A DNA stretch of 64,000 bases from Lathyrus oleraceus (lineage: Eukaryota; Streptophyta; Magnoliopsida; Fabales; Fabaceae): the NCBI RefSeq assembly GCF_024323335.1, contig NC_066581.1, forward strand, positions 176,879,330 to 176,943,329, in the 5' to 3' direction. Numbering within the stretch: position 1 is the stretch's first letter; each line of letters starts with the position of its first letter. The notes beneath the pieces are model-generated. The model did not search any database. It was given only the letters and a program-made list of their open reading frames with translations, and was not told the DNA's origin. The position numbers and the translations under genes are program-made. Of this stretch, positions 21,956 through 32,500 are shown in pieces.

Positions 21956-24886
21956 CATTTTCTGTCAATTGGAACCCTAGCAGCCTCACACTCACTCAGA
22001 AAAATCACTTGCTCTCAAAACACACATTTCCTTCATCTTGAAATTCTGCAAGAACCTTCAAAGCACACGATTCCTTTTGGTTTGTTCCACCATTTTCCAA
22101 CTATTTGGCAGCCTTTGCAAGTGGTATTTCTCCACTGTAACAGCAATCTCCAGCTCTGCTTCATCAAAGTTCAGCCATGGCAAGATTCGATTTGGGCTAT
22201 TTCAAAGACTCCTGAGCTAAACATCCTTCACCATTCACCTTTTGGAGCTTGGAACCTCATCTGTTTTGAACCAGAACCACCAAACAACATCCAAATCATC
22301 ACTGTGCATCAGTTTTGGTAAGATTTCGAGTTCCTTCATTTCCTAAATCATGCCATGCTTATGATAGAGCTTGCTATGCTGGTCATTATGAGCTTTAATT
22401 TGATGAAAATGGTTAAGTAGTTAGCAAGTTATGTTGAAATGAATATTGATGCTCAAACATGTTCTTGCTCGATTTGTTTTGTTTGAGATGATTTAGTGAA
22501 AATGATGCTTGGATTCATGATGTGTGTGGTTTGCTGAGTTTAATAGTGTGCTTGATTTCATGTTTCTGTGCAATTTCATTTTCACGATTTCTTGATGGTG
22601 AAGAAGACAACACTGTTCATGAAAACCCTAAAACATTTTTCCAGAATTCTGTGTTGAACGATTTTTGCATGGCCATGTTACTGTTTCATTGAACCGGCCA
22701 ATCAGAACATTTCCTTGCCTCGCCCTTAAGCGCACCGTTTCATTAAGTTGATCCGTTATTTACCAATTTGCCATTGTGTCCAATTAATCCAATTAAATCA
22801 TATTTGTTTTCAATAATTATTTCATTTTGATGCATCAATTTACAAAAATCATGGAGCTCTCAATTTTAATCCAAAACTCATGGGATTTTTTGCATCATGT
22901 TCATCACAACCTCTACTTATTTATCATATTTTTTCCAGAATTTTTGCATGGTCGAATTTTATTTGGTATTAGGGTTTTGCACATGTGACAATATTTTGTA
23001 CCTTTTACCAAAACACTTGTGAAATGATGATGCATTATCCAATAGCCCTGAAATATTTTGTGCTTAAACTAGACTCACTCATGGTGATTTTGGTGTAGAG
23101 TTTGTGAATTTATCTTATCTGGATTGTGAGTTATGAATTTTTGAATTAGGGTGTGACAATTTGTGTCACACCAATGATGTGCAACTTCATGATTTTTTTT
23201 ACCATGCTTCTTGATCTCCAATTGGCTTGAATTTTTGCATGAACCTACTCTTGTATGTCTAGTTTACATGTGAATTTTCTTGGAATTATTTGTGGCATTT
23301 CCTAATTGTTTGAGATTTTCTCCCCTGTTTGACCAAAATGTTGACTTGTGTGATACATGTTGCCATTCCATTTGTGAAATTCTCATACTTTATTGGATGA
23401 ACATGAAATTTGACATGTGATTACTAGACATCTTAAGCTTTGTCATGGTGTTGATCCCATTCATTTCTTATTTGTTATCACTGACTTATGATTTTTTGAA
23501 GTTGATACATGTTTGGTTGACTTCTTTGAGCATGCTTAAACTTGCCTTGCTTTTCTGATTTTCATTGACCATCTTCCCTTGATCCAAATGAGCTGAAATT
23601 TGACATGCATATCATGCTATGGATTATGATTGACGATGATTTATCTGATAATTTATTGAATTGTTTATGATTGGTTTTGAGTTGAGTCTTGCTGTTGACT
23701 TCTATGAGCTCCCATTTGCCATGCTTTGACTTCTTTTGCTTATGAAATGATGATGATGCATGATATGAATGTGAAACCAATTGATTTTGTTTCTTAAATG
23801 TTTAAACTTGATTTTGATTGGATATCACTTGCTGTTTTGACTTTCTCATTCTCTTTTGACCCTAGGCTTGTCCTAGTGGTCTTGTTGCTCATGTTTGAGT
23901 TCATGTTTTCAGGTTAAGCAACAAATGCTTCAAAGAGACCAATACAAATTGATTAAGCTTGATTGTTTATCATGAGCTAACCTCTTTGTTTTGTAGGTGG
24001 CTTGACTCATATGATTTGAGTCTTGCGCTTTGCACATTCATCTGATTATGTTGACTGTTAATTCTATTCTCATTTTGCTTTGACTTTGAGTTGTGTACTG
24101 ATTCTGTTTGACTATTTCAGGTACCATTAGTTGCTTAGTTCTTTGAACTTGCTTTGCTTTGCTTTATAGCAATTTGCATTGAGGTATAATCCCTTTTCTT
24201 CATGTAGTCTGGAAGACCTGGCCTGTTACTTGGCCAGGCAACTGTCTGAAGTCCTCCTTAAGAGGCAATGCTTGTGTGTGTTTACTTTTGTCCCAAGCAG
24301 GAAAAGTCCTTTAAATAAGGCAATTGGTAGATCAAAGAGATAAGCAACCTATCTCCTACTATTCTGTGAGTCTTCTCCTTGCTCCCATTACATGGTTGTA
24401 GCATTGAGATCCAAACCCAAGATCTATAGAGTCTAACTTGTGGAAAGAGCTCCATCTTTCTGAGCTCCCACACCTTCTGATATTCAATGCTCCCCCTGAC
24501 CAGGGATAAGAGCAATGAGGCACACCCCTCATATCCTTTCATCTGCTTCACCTTAGCCCCTCAATGGCAAGGTTAAGAGCACCATTAACCCTATTCCAGT
24601 TGGCCTCAGTGCCTTACCCTTTTGTATGAGCCTCCTTGTTTGGTTATAGTGTGTGCTGAATGCTTTCATTGATTGATTGCTTATCTCATATGCACATGTT
24701 TGCTCGCATGCTTTGTGAATTTATCATCATTTATTGCTCATTAATGCATAATCATCTCATTTGTCTTTGTGACATTATCATTGTTGTTTGCCCATTGAGG
24801 ACAATTGTAAGACCATTCATTGGCTATTGTTCCTATGATGTGGAAGTGAGTATAAGACCATCACCTTGGCCACTCATCTTATCTTT

Positions 24887-25245
24887 ACATGTTGCATTGT
24901 TTGATTGTGTGTGAGGATGCAATTGTAAGTCCCTGCAAGTTGGCATTTGCTTTCCCATGATCACATGTTGCATTGTTTGTTGTATGAGAGGATGCAATTG
25001 TAAGTCCCTGCAAGTTGGCATTTGCTTTCCTATGATCATATGTTGGATATTGGTATAAGTCCAGACAGATTGGCATCCGGTATCCAAGTTTCGTTTCTTT
25101 GTTGAGGAGATTAGCGTAAGTCCATTGAGTGGCCTCTGATATCCATTTCTGTTTTAGGAGATTGGTGTAAATCCATCTATTGGTATCCGATATCCGCTTT
25201 TGTTTGTGAGATTGGAGTAAGACCATTGAGTGGCATCCGGTATCA
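24887..25245 (+). repeat. Tandem repeats in LTR 1
   Basis: A block of about 70 bp starting ACATGTTGCATTGTTTG and containing GGATGCAATTGTAAGTCCC is present twice (24887 and about 24963). Diverged units with GAGATTGG-GTAAG-CCAT-GGTATCCG-TATC follow to 25245. The 5' edge of this repeat is the deletion breakpoint seen in LTR 2. LTR 3 has the same repeat at 50122-50480. Confidence 0.8.
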
Positions 25246-26000
25246 TTTGCTTGCTTACATTATTATTACTCATTGCCCATTCCAAAGGACACACTTGAAT
25301 CATCTCCTATATGATCTCAAGAAGTGAACCTTCTAAGAAGTTTTACAATCCATCTTCATCCATTCATCCCCATTATGTCCTATACCTTTTCACACTTTGA
25401 TTTCAAACTTAACATAGATATTGTGCAAACTTCTTCATGCTTTTCAAATTAAAAACCTGGATCCCAAGTCCTTGACTTTTTCAAACCCCATTTCATAACA
25501 CTTCTCTTGAATCAATCTTAATCATACTTTGACTCTACTTTCATAATCACAATCAATTAACTTCACCCATTCACTTGTTTTGGCTTTGTCCATTGTTAAT
25601 CTTTTCACATTAGCCATAGGTTTCAATTATCATTGTGGTTGATGTAAATCTTACCTATCCTTAGTGAGTCGACTATAAGACTTTCGTACTGAAAACAGGG
25701 TCAACCCCTCTAGTACGTCGAAGCTATCCTCGCATGGTGGATGTTGGTCTTGGTCGAGTTTTCTCCCATTGATAATGAAAAGCCTCAGTGCTATTGTTTA
25801 AAATTGAATCCACCAACTTTTGGAAATCTTTTAGCCGAACTACGGCGTTTTGATCCTTACCTTTGATGGAAGGTACGTAGGCAGCGGGTTCATCCGTTCA
25901 AACCCAATAATAAAATTGTATATTCTTTTCTCATCATCCCAATCATGTTTGCACAATATTTATGTCATAACAAATAACAATTTAGTACAACAAGTGTGAA

Positions 26001-26050
26001 AAGGGCTCCCTAGGAGTACCTAGGACGTAGTGGGTGCCTAACACCTTCCC
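26001..26050 (+). repeat. Conserved U5 block, LTR 1
   Basis: Contains CTCCCTAGGAGTACCTAGGA then GTGGGTGCCTAACACC. Recognisable versions lie near the 3' end of the LTRs of Ogre-A (52383-52430) and Ogre-C (56638-56695, weaker), although the rest of those LTRs differs. Confidence 0.7.
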
Positions 26051-26249
26051 ATTGCGTAATTTACCCCTTACCCAGACTCTCTGATCTTTTATTAGTTTTC
26101 TACGTGTAAAACTTCTTAGGCTTTTGTTCGCTTTTTAGCCAGTCCTTTGGATAAATAAAAGTGCGGTGGCGACTCGAAATCTTTGTATATCTTTGCTTAT
26201 GATTTAATCAATAAATCATATAGCGACGAATACACCGCTACAGAAAAAG

Positions 26250-26267
26250 TGGCGACTCTGCTGGGGA
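26250..26267 (+). promoter_or_regulatory. Primer-binding site, Ogre-B unit 1
   Basis: TGGCGACTCTGCTGGGGA, seven bases after the LTR end. Identical to the PBS of Ogre-A. Ogre PBS is assigned in the literature to tRNA-Arg. Confidence 0.92.
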
Positions 26268-27432
26268 TTAAAATCGATCCTTGGTGGTATTGCTTACTTT
26301 TCGCCCTTGTTGTGCTATATTGTTATCTGTTATATGACATATTTTTGTACGATTTGGGATAACTGTATTGATTGTAATGTTTGAATTGCTTGATATACAA
26401 TTGCTGTTTGCTTTGGTGATCCGTGAGATGAGTTCTATACCCGAACTCGAGTGCACTCTAGGATAGGAGAATGGCATAGTCTTGTTGACTGGTGTGGAGT
26501 ATTCCTTAGCCAGTTGACTTGCGAGTCCATTCACTTGGTGGAGGTCATGTTGGATCAATAATGTCGCACAAGTTATTTGTGGTTAGGCATTATTCTTTCA
26601 ATCATGTTCCGCAGAAGCCAAGGACCTTAGTTTACCAAACCCATCTTTGCCTATTTTTAGGAACGTAGTGCGGAGGTCGTTCAGATGTAAGTTCTGATAT
26701 GATTGTTACGCGATACTACACTCATGAGAGTTTCTCTTGAGAATATTCTTGGAATACGAGTATTCGTTCCTCCGATAATATTCGAAAGATGGAACGATGA
26801 TTATGGGAACCTCTGGTAGAACATGTCTGGCAGGTTTAAACCCTAGTACACTCCCTTTGGGTGGTTCTTAACCGAGACTCCATGCTCGTGACTCTCAACA
26901 AACCCGTGATTCGTGGTTGAGTCGTTCAGACACCGTTAATATCAATGGAACCCGGATCAGGTGTAAAACCTAAAATCCACCAAAGCGGCTGGTTGATATT
27001 AAGGATGTTCGAGCCGGTTCATGTACCGTTAATATCAATGGAACTTGGGTGTCGATAAGGTGAAAACCTAAATCCACCAAAATGGATGATTGATATTGGG
27101 GATACATAGAGCTTTCCCACGACCTTTGTTTGGTGTGACTTGCTTGATCCTTGAGTGTGATTGTTGCATTCATGCATTCACGCATTCATCCGCATTCATG
27201 TCATCAGAAAAAAGAAAATTTTCAAGGAACTCAAAGGAGTTTATTTGCAAAAAATTTCAAACATGAAAAAACCGGGAAAATTTTTTCACCTGATATATCT
27301 GATGAGATATTTTCATGTATGATCAAAATGCTTAAATATTTCAAAGTTTGCAAATAAAACCTTCGAGTTCCTTTGAAATAAAAACAAGCATATGCATAAA
27401 CACTTCATGCATCATTTGCATAAGCAGGTGTT
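26268..27432 (+). other. Leader of Ogre-B unit 1
   Basis: Non-coding. It carries two leader stem-loops: TTAATATCAA 26936-26945 with TTGATATTAA 26993-27002, and AATATCAA 27031-27038 with TTGATATT 27090-27097. Part 26900-27100 is homologous to the Ogre-A leader at 51483-51640 but in opposite orientation. ORF1, expected here, is missing; in its place is an imperfect inverted repeat (27218-27251 against 27347-27380). Confidence 0.75.
27218..27380. repeat. Inverted repeat in place of ORF1, unit 1
   Basis: GGAACTCAAAGG-TTTATTTGCAAA (27226-27251) pairs with TTTGCAAATAAAACC-GAGTTCC (27347-27371), with arms extending to about 33 bp with few mismatches. The left arm matches the sequence just upstream of the ORF1 start in Ogre-A (20650-20690), so the right arm looks like a fold-back copy. 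Unit 2 has the same at about 39346-39507. Confidence 0.75.
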
Positions 27433-27832
27433 TTGTTCCGGTCTCCCGTCCTGTGGTCTGACCCTGCGATCTTCATTTATTTTGAAGACGCACTTTGCCG
27501 GTATGATACCAGAGCCAACTCTGCCAGATGGATGGATCAGATTGAGCAAGAGAATTGTGGACTCGAAGAGGAATTTACCAGACTATGTACTGTTGATGGA
27601 TTTATTCCTGGTTAACCCATCCCGGGCTGGCATTGGCTACTATTCTGGGGCACTTAATGAGCAAGGTTTGTTCGCAAGTGGAGGATTCATCCATGACGAT
27701 CAACCTGCAGAAGAGGCTGCTGCTATCTTGGAAGAGGATGCAGAGGACCTGAACAATTTTGTTATTCCTGGTGGTGTCTGCCACAATTGGGTCGCTGTGG
27801 ATGTTCCTACGGTCATTCATAAGTCAGCGTGA
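27433..27832 (+). pseudogene. Gag N-terminus joined to protease-frame C-terminus, unit 1
   Basis: About 27490-27600 encodes YDTRANSARWMDQIEQENCG, equivalent to the Gag start YNTRTNHPRIMEHLEQENRE of Ogre-A. From about 27620, in another frame, it encodes a tail with GGFIHDDQPAEEAAAILEED and WVAVDVPTVIHKSA, equivalent to the last 50 or so codons of the Ogre-A protease frame. So nearly all of gag and the whole protease catalytic domain are deleted. The shared tail is the piece next to the intron. Both array units have the identical junction. Confidence 0.8.
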
Positions 27833-28288
27833 ATTGTTCATTTTGTTCAAAACCCTTCTCCCATGCCAAAAGGAGAAGTGATGACATTGTTGGCAGCATT
27901 TAATACAATGATGTTTTCATTCAATTAATGCATTGTCAAACATTTGTTTTTCCATTTGTTTTCACTTTTTGCTTTTGCATGAAATCGGTGATCACAAAAA
28001 ACCATGAAAAACAATAAAACAACATTTTTCATCTGCATAAATGATTTGTTTGTTTAAATATCAAAAGCTTTTCATTATCCAAAATCATTATGCAGGGATT
28101 TCTAAACCCATTGAACATAATGATCCAACGCCATCTCCCAATCTTGAATGCCTTGTATTTGAAGCAGAGGAAGATGATGTTGAAGGGGATTCCTGATGAG
28201 ATTACCCGCCTTCTTGAGCACCAAAGGAGCTCATTCAGCTATATCATGAGAATCAGCAAAACAGTCAAACTGGGGCATTACAAATATA
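27833..28288 (+). other. Retained intron region and RT-linker start, unit 1
   Basis: After the stop behind VIHKSA lies about 260 bases of T/A-rich closed sequence ending in the acceptor-like TTATGCAG (28089-28096). Next, one frame encodes EHNDPTPSPNLECLVFEAEE, equivalent to the residues before RT in Ogre-A; a short frame change later follows a segment like DEITRLLEHQRSS. RT itself is absent. Ogre introns at this place are established; use of this one is inference. Confidence 0.62.
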
Positions 28289-28436
28289 ATGTAAAAAAAA
28301 AAAAAAAAAAATGAGAGGAAAAAAAAGAAAAAAAAAAAGAGTAAAAAAGAAAAGAGGGTGGAAAAATAAGAAAAAATCAAAAATCAGGAAAAAATTTTCA
28401 AAATATTTTTCAAAGGAAAAAAGAAAAATTATACCC
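28289..28436 (+). repeat. A/G-rich purine tract at the deletion junction, unit 1
   Basis: A run of 19 A and then nearly pure A/G sequence for about 100 bases, joining the RT-linker remnant to the integrase C-terminus. It replaces about 3 kb of RT, RNase H and integrase core. Copy 2 differs by a few bases (for example 40516-40535). Confidence 0.85.
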
Positions 28437-28787
28437 TCAAGTCCCTTGTTGACTGATGCTGAATGGATTCAGAGTCGTTATGACCAACTGAGTTTGATTG
28501 AAGAGAAGCGTTTAACTGCCATATGTCATGGTCAGCTATATCAGCAGAGAATGAAGAAAGCATTCGATAAGAAGGTCAAGCCTCGTGTGTTCCGAGAAGG
28601 TGACCTCGTGCTCAAGAAAGTTTTGTCTTTCGCGCCCGATTCCAGGGGCAAGTGGACTCCAAACTACGAGGGTCCATATGTTGTTAAGAGAGCCTTTTCA
28701 GGCGGAGCTTTGATGCTTACAACAATGGATGGGGAGGATTTCACTCGTCCTGTGAACTCAGATGCAGTCAAGAGATACTTTGCCTAG
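28311..28787 (+). CDS. Basic leader fused to Ogre integrase C-terminal domain, unit 1
   Basis: A 158-codon open frame. Residues 1-42 come from the purine tract and are mostly Lys/Arg (MRGKKRKKKRVKKKRGWK). Residues 45-158 are the integrase tail: SRYDQLSLIEEKRLTAICHG, FREGDLVLKKVLSF, GKWTPNYEGPYVVKRAF (the GPY/F-type module) and the normal Ogre pol end with stop at 28785-28787. No catalytic core is present. It may be only a leftover frame; if translated it would be a very basic nucleic-acid-binding protein. Unit 2 keeps the frame open with five amino-acid changes. Confidence 0.5.
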   Translation: MRGKKRKKKRVKKKRGWKNKKKSKIRKKFSKYFSKEKRKIIPSSPLLTDAEWIQSRYDQLSLIEEKRLTAICHGQLYQQRMKKAFDKKVKPRVFREGDLVLKKVLSFAPDSRGKWTPNYEGPYVVKRAFSGGALMLTTMDGEDFTRPVNSDAVKRYFA

Positions 28788-28830
28788 AAAAAAAAAGTAT
28801 ATGCAAAAAAAAAACAAACAGAATAGCTCG

Positions 28831-28982
28831 CTAAGTTGAAAACCCGAAAGGGCGGCTTAGGCAAAAATGAGCGTCTCGGTGGAGAACCCGCAAAGGTAAT
28901 CCAGGCAAAAATTAGAGACTTGAAAAAAAAGAGGTATATTTGCATCCCGCTAGATTGAGTACCTCACCCTGGGGCAATCTAG
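28831..28982 (+). repeat. Three tandem stem-loops after pol stop, unit 1
   Basis: CTAAG 28831-28835 with CTTAG 28856-28860 around CCCGAAAGGG; TGGA 28880-28883 with TCCA 28900-28903 (weakest); CTAGATTG 28950-28957 with CAATCTAG 28975-28982. Each is followed by GGCAAAAATNAG. Compare Ogre-A 11704-11853 and Ogre-C 62458-62648. Confidence 0.82.
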
Positions 28983-29526
28983 GCAAAAATTAGGGATTTG
29001 GCAAGTAACTGCATCCTGACAAGACTTTTTGTTCTACAGTCGTCATTTCGTCAGAAGATTCTCGATTCGTCGTCAACCGAAGCTTCGGATACATCGAGAT
29101 TCAAATTGGTAGAGAAAGGATCATTATGTTCAATGTAGCCCTCTTCCAATATATATCACTGATTTCAAATTTGTACAGATCTATGGAGTCTTGCCATTTG
29201 CAGGCTACCATTCCATCAAATCAATTTGAGCTTTTTATCCAATTATTTGCACTCTTATTTGTTTCAATTCAACAAATGTTTTGCATGTTTTAAATTGATA
29301 AAATATCATTGTTTTAAACAAATCAAATTTTTTAAAATTTGTCATTTTAGACAAAGTGAACATTCACAATATTGAAAGGATACTCAAGAATATCTCAGTG
29401 CTCTCCCGAGGGTGGCATGATTTCCAACAGGTAAGACATTTGTTCATATTCCTGGTTTGGTTGTATCTTCTTTCTTCAGATCTTTGTTGAGGATGATTCC
29501 TCAAACAGAGTTGTTGTTGGGGTTGT

Positions 29527-32500
29527 TCCCCAGTATAGTCGCAAGCAGAGTGTTGTTGAAGACTTCGTTTTCTCCAGCAGCAGTTTTCCCCAGCATGGGT
29601 GTTTCCTTGTGAGTTTCGGCGGTTGATTGGTTTGTCATCTTGGTGCCCCGTCACTTTCTCCAGTGGATCGGCTTCCCCAGACTTTATTTGTCTCCTCAGC
29701 ACAGTCATGAGTAGAGCTGTTATCGATATCCCCATCGGATTTGCGAGCAGAGTTGTTGTCACTCTTCCCAGTGCAGTTACCAGCGGAATTGTCTGTTTCC
29801 TCAGCACGATCGCTTTCTTTTTGAAAGACTCGGTAAGTCAGTGGTTTGATACCCGGTACTTTACCTTTTCCCCGGCGAGGTCGTCTGCGGAATTGTTGCT
29901 ATCTCTCCATCAGAGTTCTTCTCTCCAGTAGAGCAGGATTTATTTTCCTATTCAGTGGTTGATTGGGTTGACATCCCAGTATTTTCAACCATCTTTTCCT
30001 CAGCGTAGTCTGCAGAGCGTTTGTTGTGGCAGTTTTGCCTGTTAAATACTCCTTCAATCCCCAATATGGTCAGATGATGGCTTTGGCCTCCAGTGAACGG
30101 ATTGATTTCCTGACTGTTTGTGATCCACAGTAGAGTGGCTTATATTGCAGAATCTACTTGTTGTGATCAGTTTGCTGTGAATTCTCCCCAAGTAGAGTGG
30201 TTTGTTGCAGAATCTATTTGTTTGATCTGTCCTCCCTCAGTGGTTTGTTCCCCAAGAGAGTAGCCGATAGTATTTTTCCCAGTAGAGTTGCTTATACAGC
30301 TAGATTCTATTTGGATGATATCATTCTCCCTCAGTGGGTTGTTCCCCAGCGGAGTTATGTGGAGTTGCTTCTACAGCAGTTCGTGTTTGTGCTTACGCAC
30401 TTTTTGTTTCTCAGTTGACACTGGGATCCCCTGCAGATACTTTGGGACTTCTCTTGTTCTCCTACAGATTCGTCTTGGTGGCTGTTTTGCCCGTTGTGAC
30501 TTTCTGTGCCCTGATTGGGTTATCTACTGATCCATCACTCAGAGATTTTGTTTCCTGATATCTCCGACCCTCTGCTTCTTCAGCAGTACTCGCAGATCTT
30601 TGCTTGACAGCATGAAGATCTCCGCAGATTGGCTCTCCAGCTGGTTTTTCCCCTGGAAGTATAATACCGGACGTCCAGTTCCTGGACCTGTTGTGTTAGA
30701 ATTGTCTGTTTTGTCCGCATTCATCAAACATAAATCACGCATATTCATGCATATTCATAAACATTCAGATATTCGTGTCGCATTTCTTGCCATGTATCTT
30801 TTGTTGTTGTGTCTCCTGCTATGGTGATATAGATCTCTTTACAGATCTCCCCAAGCAGATGTCGGGTGTTTATAAATCTCTCCATATAGAGTCAACCCCA
30901 TAAGCAGAAAATGTTGTCTTTCCTTCTGCAGTTCCCCACTGAGATACATCCTCGTGGACGACGGTTTCTTCCGTTTCCTCCCAACACATATATTGGGATG
31001 GATGTTCCTATTTGAGTTATATCCTCATTAGGACGTGTCTGGATTCAGTCTGTCTTTTCGGATTATTCCCGAATTGGCTATTTGTCAAATGTCTTATACT
31101 TCCCAGTGGGTTGTTCCCCAGTGGAGTAGTTTTTGGGCCTCTACCCTCGTACCGGTAGTTATAAGTCCTATGTTTCCTGGCTTTCTTGGCAGAATTTGTG
31201 GTTATACACCTTTTATTCTCCAGCCAGAGTTTTGGTTTTCTACCCTCATACCGGTAGTTGTAAATCCTATTTTCCTGCTCTTCAGCAGTTTGTGGTTTGT
31301 TATAAACCCTATTTTGGTTTCCCGTGCGGATTTGTGATTTGTTCTATCCCCACGCGGAGTTGTTGGTCTTCTACCCCGTTTTCGGTAGATGTAAACCCTG
31401 ATTTTGTGGTCACCCCCACCCTTTTGGCCCTCTGCCTACAAACCAGCAGTCGTAAGTCCTATCTTTGCGGTTTTTCTACCTACAAACCGGTAGTTATAAA
31501 CCCTGTTTTCTCCACTTGCAGAGTTAACTTTGTTGTTCATCCCAACCGATGACAATTTCCTCTTTGTGGTTATCTTCATCTAGTTCTTGATGTTGATTTT
31601 CCTTTGCTTGGATAAGTTGCTCAGATCAGCACTTATATCCCCAGCAAGTCTTTTGTGGATAATTGCCGGATGCTAGCAATTTTATCCCCAGCGGGTCCTT
31701 TCACCTTTTGTCAGTGATTTGTTCCCCGGATCATTGATTGTTTATCAATGCATCCCCAGCTAGTCCCTGTGGATAATTGCCGGATGCTTGCAATTTATCC
31801 CCAGCGAGTCTTCTTTCGTTTACCCTTTTGTTGGTAATGTCTGTTGCTCCCTTTGATTGGTTATCATTATATACCTAGTTTGGTATCCCGATGCCTTTCT
31901 TTTCGGTTGATTTATCCTTTATTAACCCAGTAACCGGTTGTGGATAATCTTCCATGCGAGTGTATTATTCACGGTCTGCCGGTAATGAATAATATATCTC
32001 ATGCACTCTTCAGTCGAAGCCTTTTGTGTTTTCTTTGTTGAGTAAGATTCGTTATTTCCCGTTGTGGAATCGAATATTTCTTTGTTGTCGGATAATTGCC
32101 GGATGCTTGCAACTTATCCCTTTGAGTTGTCTTTCGTTTACCCGGATGCTTGGTATTGATTGTCTCTCTGTTTTGGATAGTCACCTATTATATACTTCGG
32201 TATCTCTGGTGTCTTTTCCTTTCGAGTATATTATTCACGGTCTGCCGGTAATGAATAATATGTCTCATGCGCTCTTTAGTTGGAATCCTTTGTTGATTTT
32301 CCCCAGCTGAGCAAGATTCGTATTCTCTGTAGAATCGAATATCCATCCTTTAACCAGTTTGTGTTTTGGATGATGTGTGTTTTGGCATATATACCAATTC
32401 ACGTTTTCGGTAGATCACCTATTATATACCCAGTAACCGGTATCTCTGGTGTTTCTTACCATGCGAGTTTATTATCTACGTTCTGACGGTAATAGATAAT

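Larger units (their letters stand above)
20791..26242 (+). repeat. LTR 1 of Ogre-B (5452 bp)
   Basis: Begins TGTAAGACCCCAATTTTGGC and ends ACCGCTACA, seven bases before the PBS. TATA box at 21945-21955 places U3 at about 1.2 kb. A duplicated block occurs at 24887-25035. The last 250 bp carry the conserved Ogre U5 block. Short open frames scattered through it match no protein and are not called. Compared with the other two LTRs it carries private bases, for example A at 20935 and T at 21167. Confidence 0.93.

Noticed and set aside
20928..25226. Small frames inside the Ogre-B LTRs
   Set aside because: LTR sequence; they recur only because the LTR does, and lack recognisable domains.
26250..26267. 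Possible tRNA gene because of tRNA-like sequence
   Set aside because: It is an 18-base primer-binding site only; no cloverleaf, anticodon arm or polymerase III boxes around it.
27433..27832. A new small protein gene at the Gag-protease join
   Set aside because: The Gag part and protease tail are in different frames, so it is a deletion scar; the long frame starts within leader sequence.
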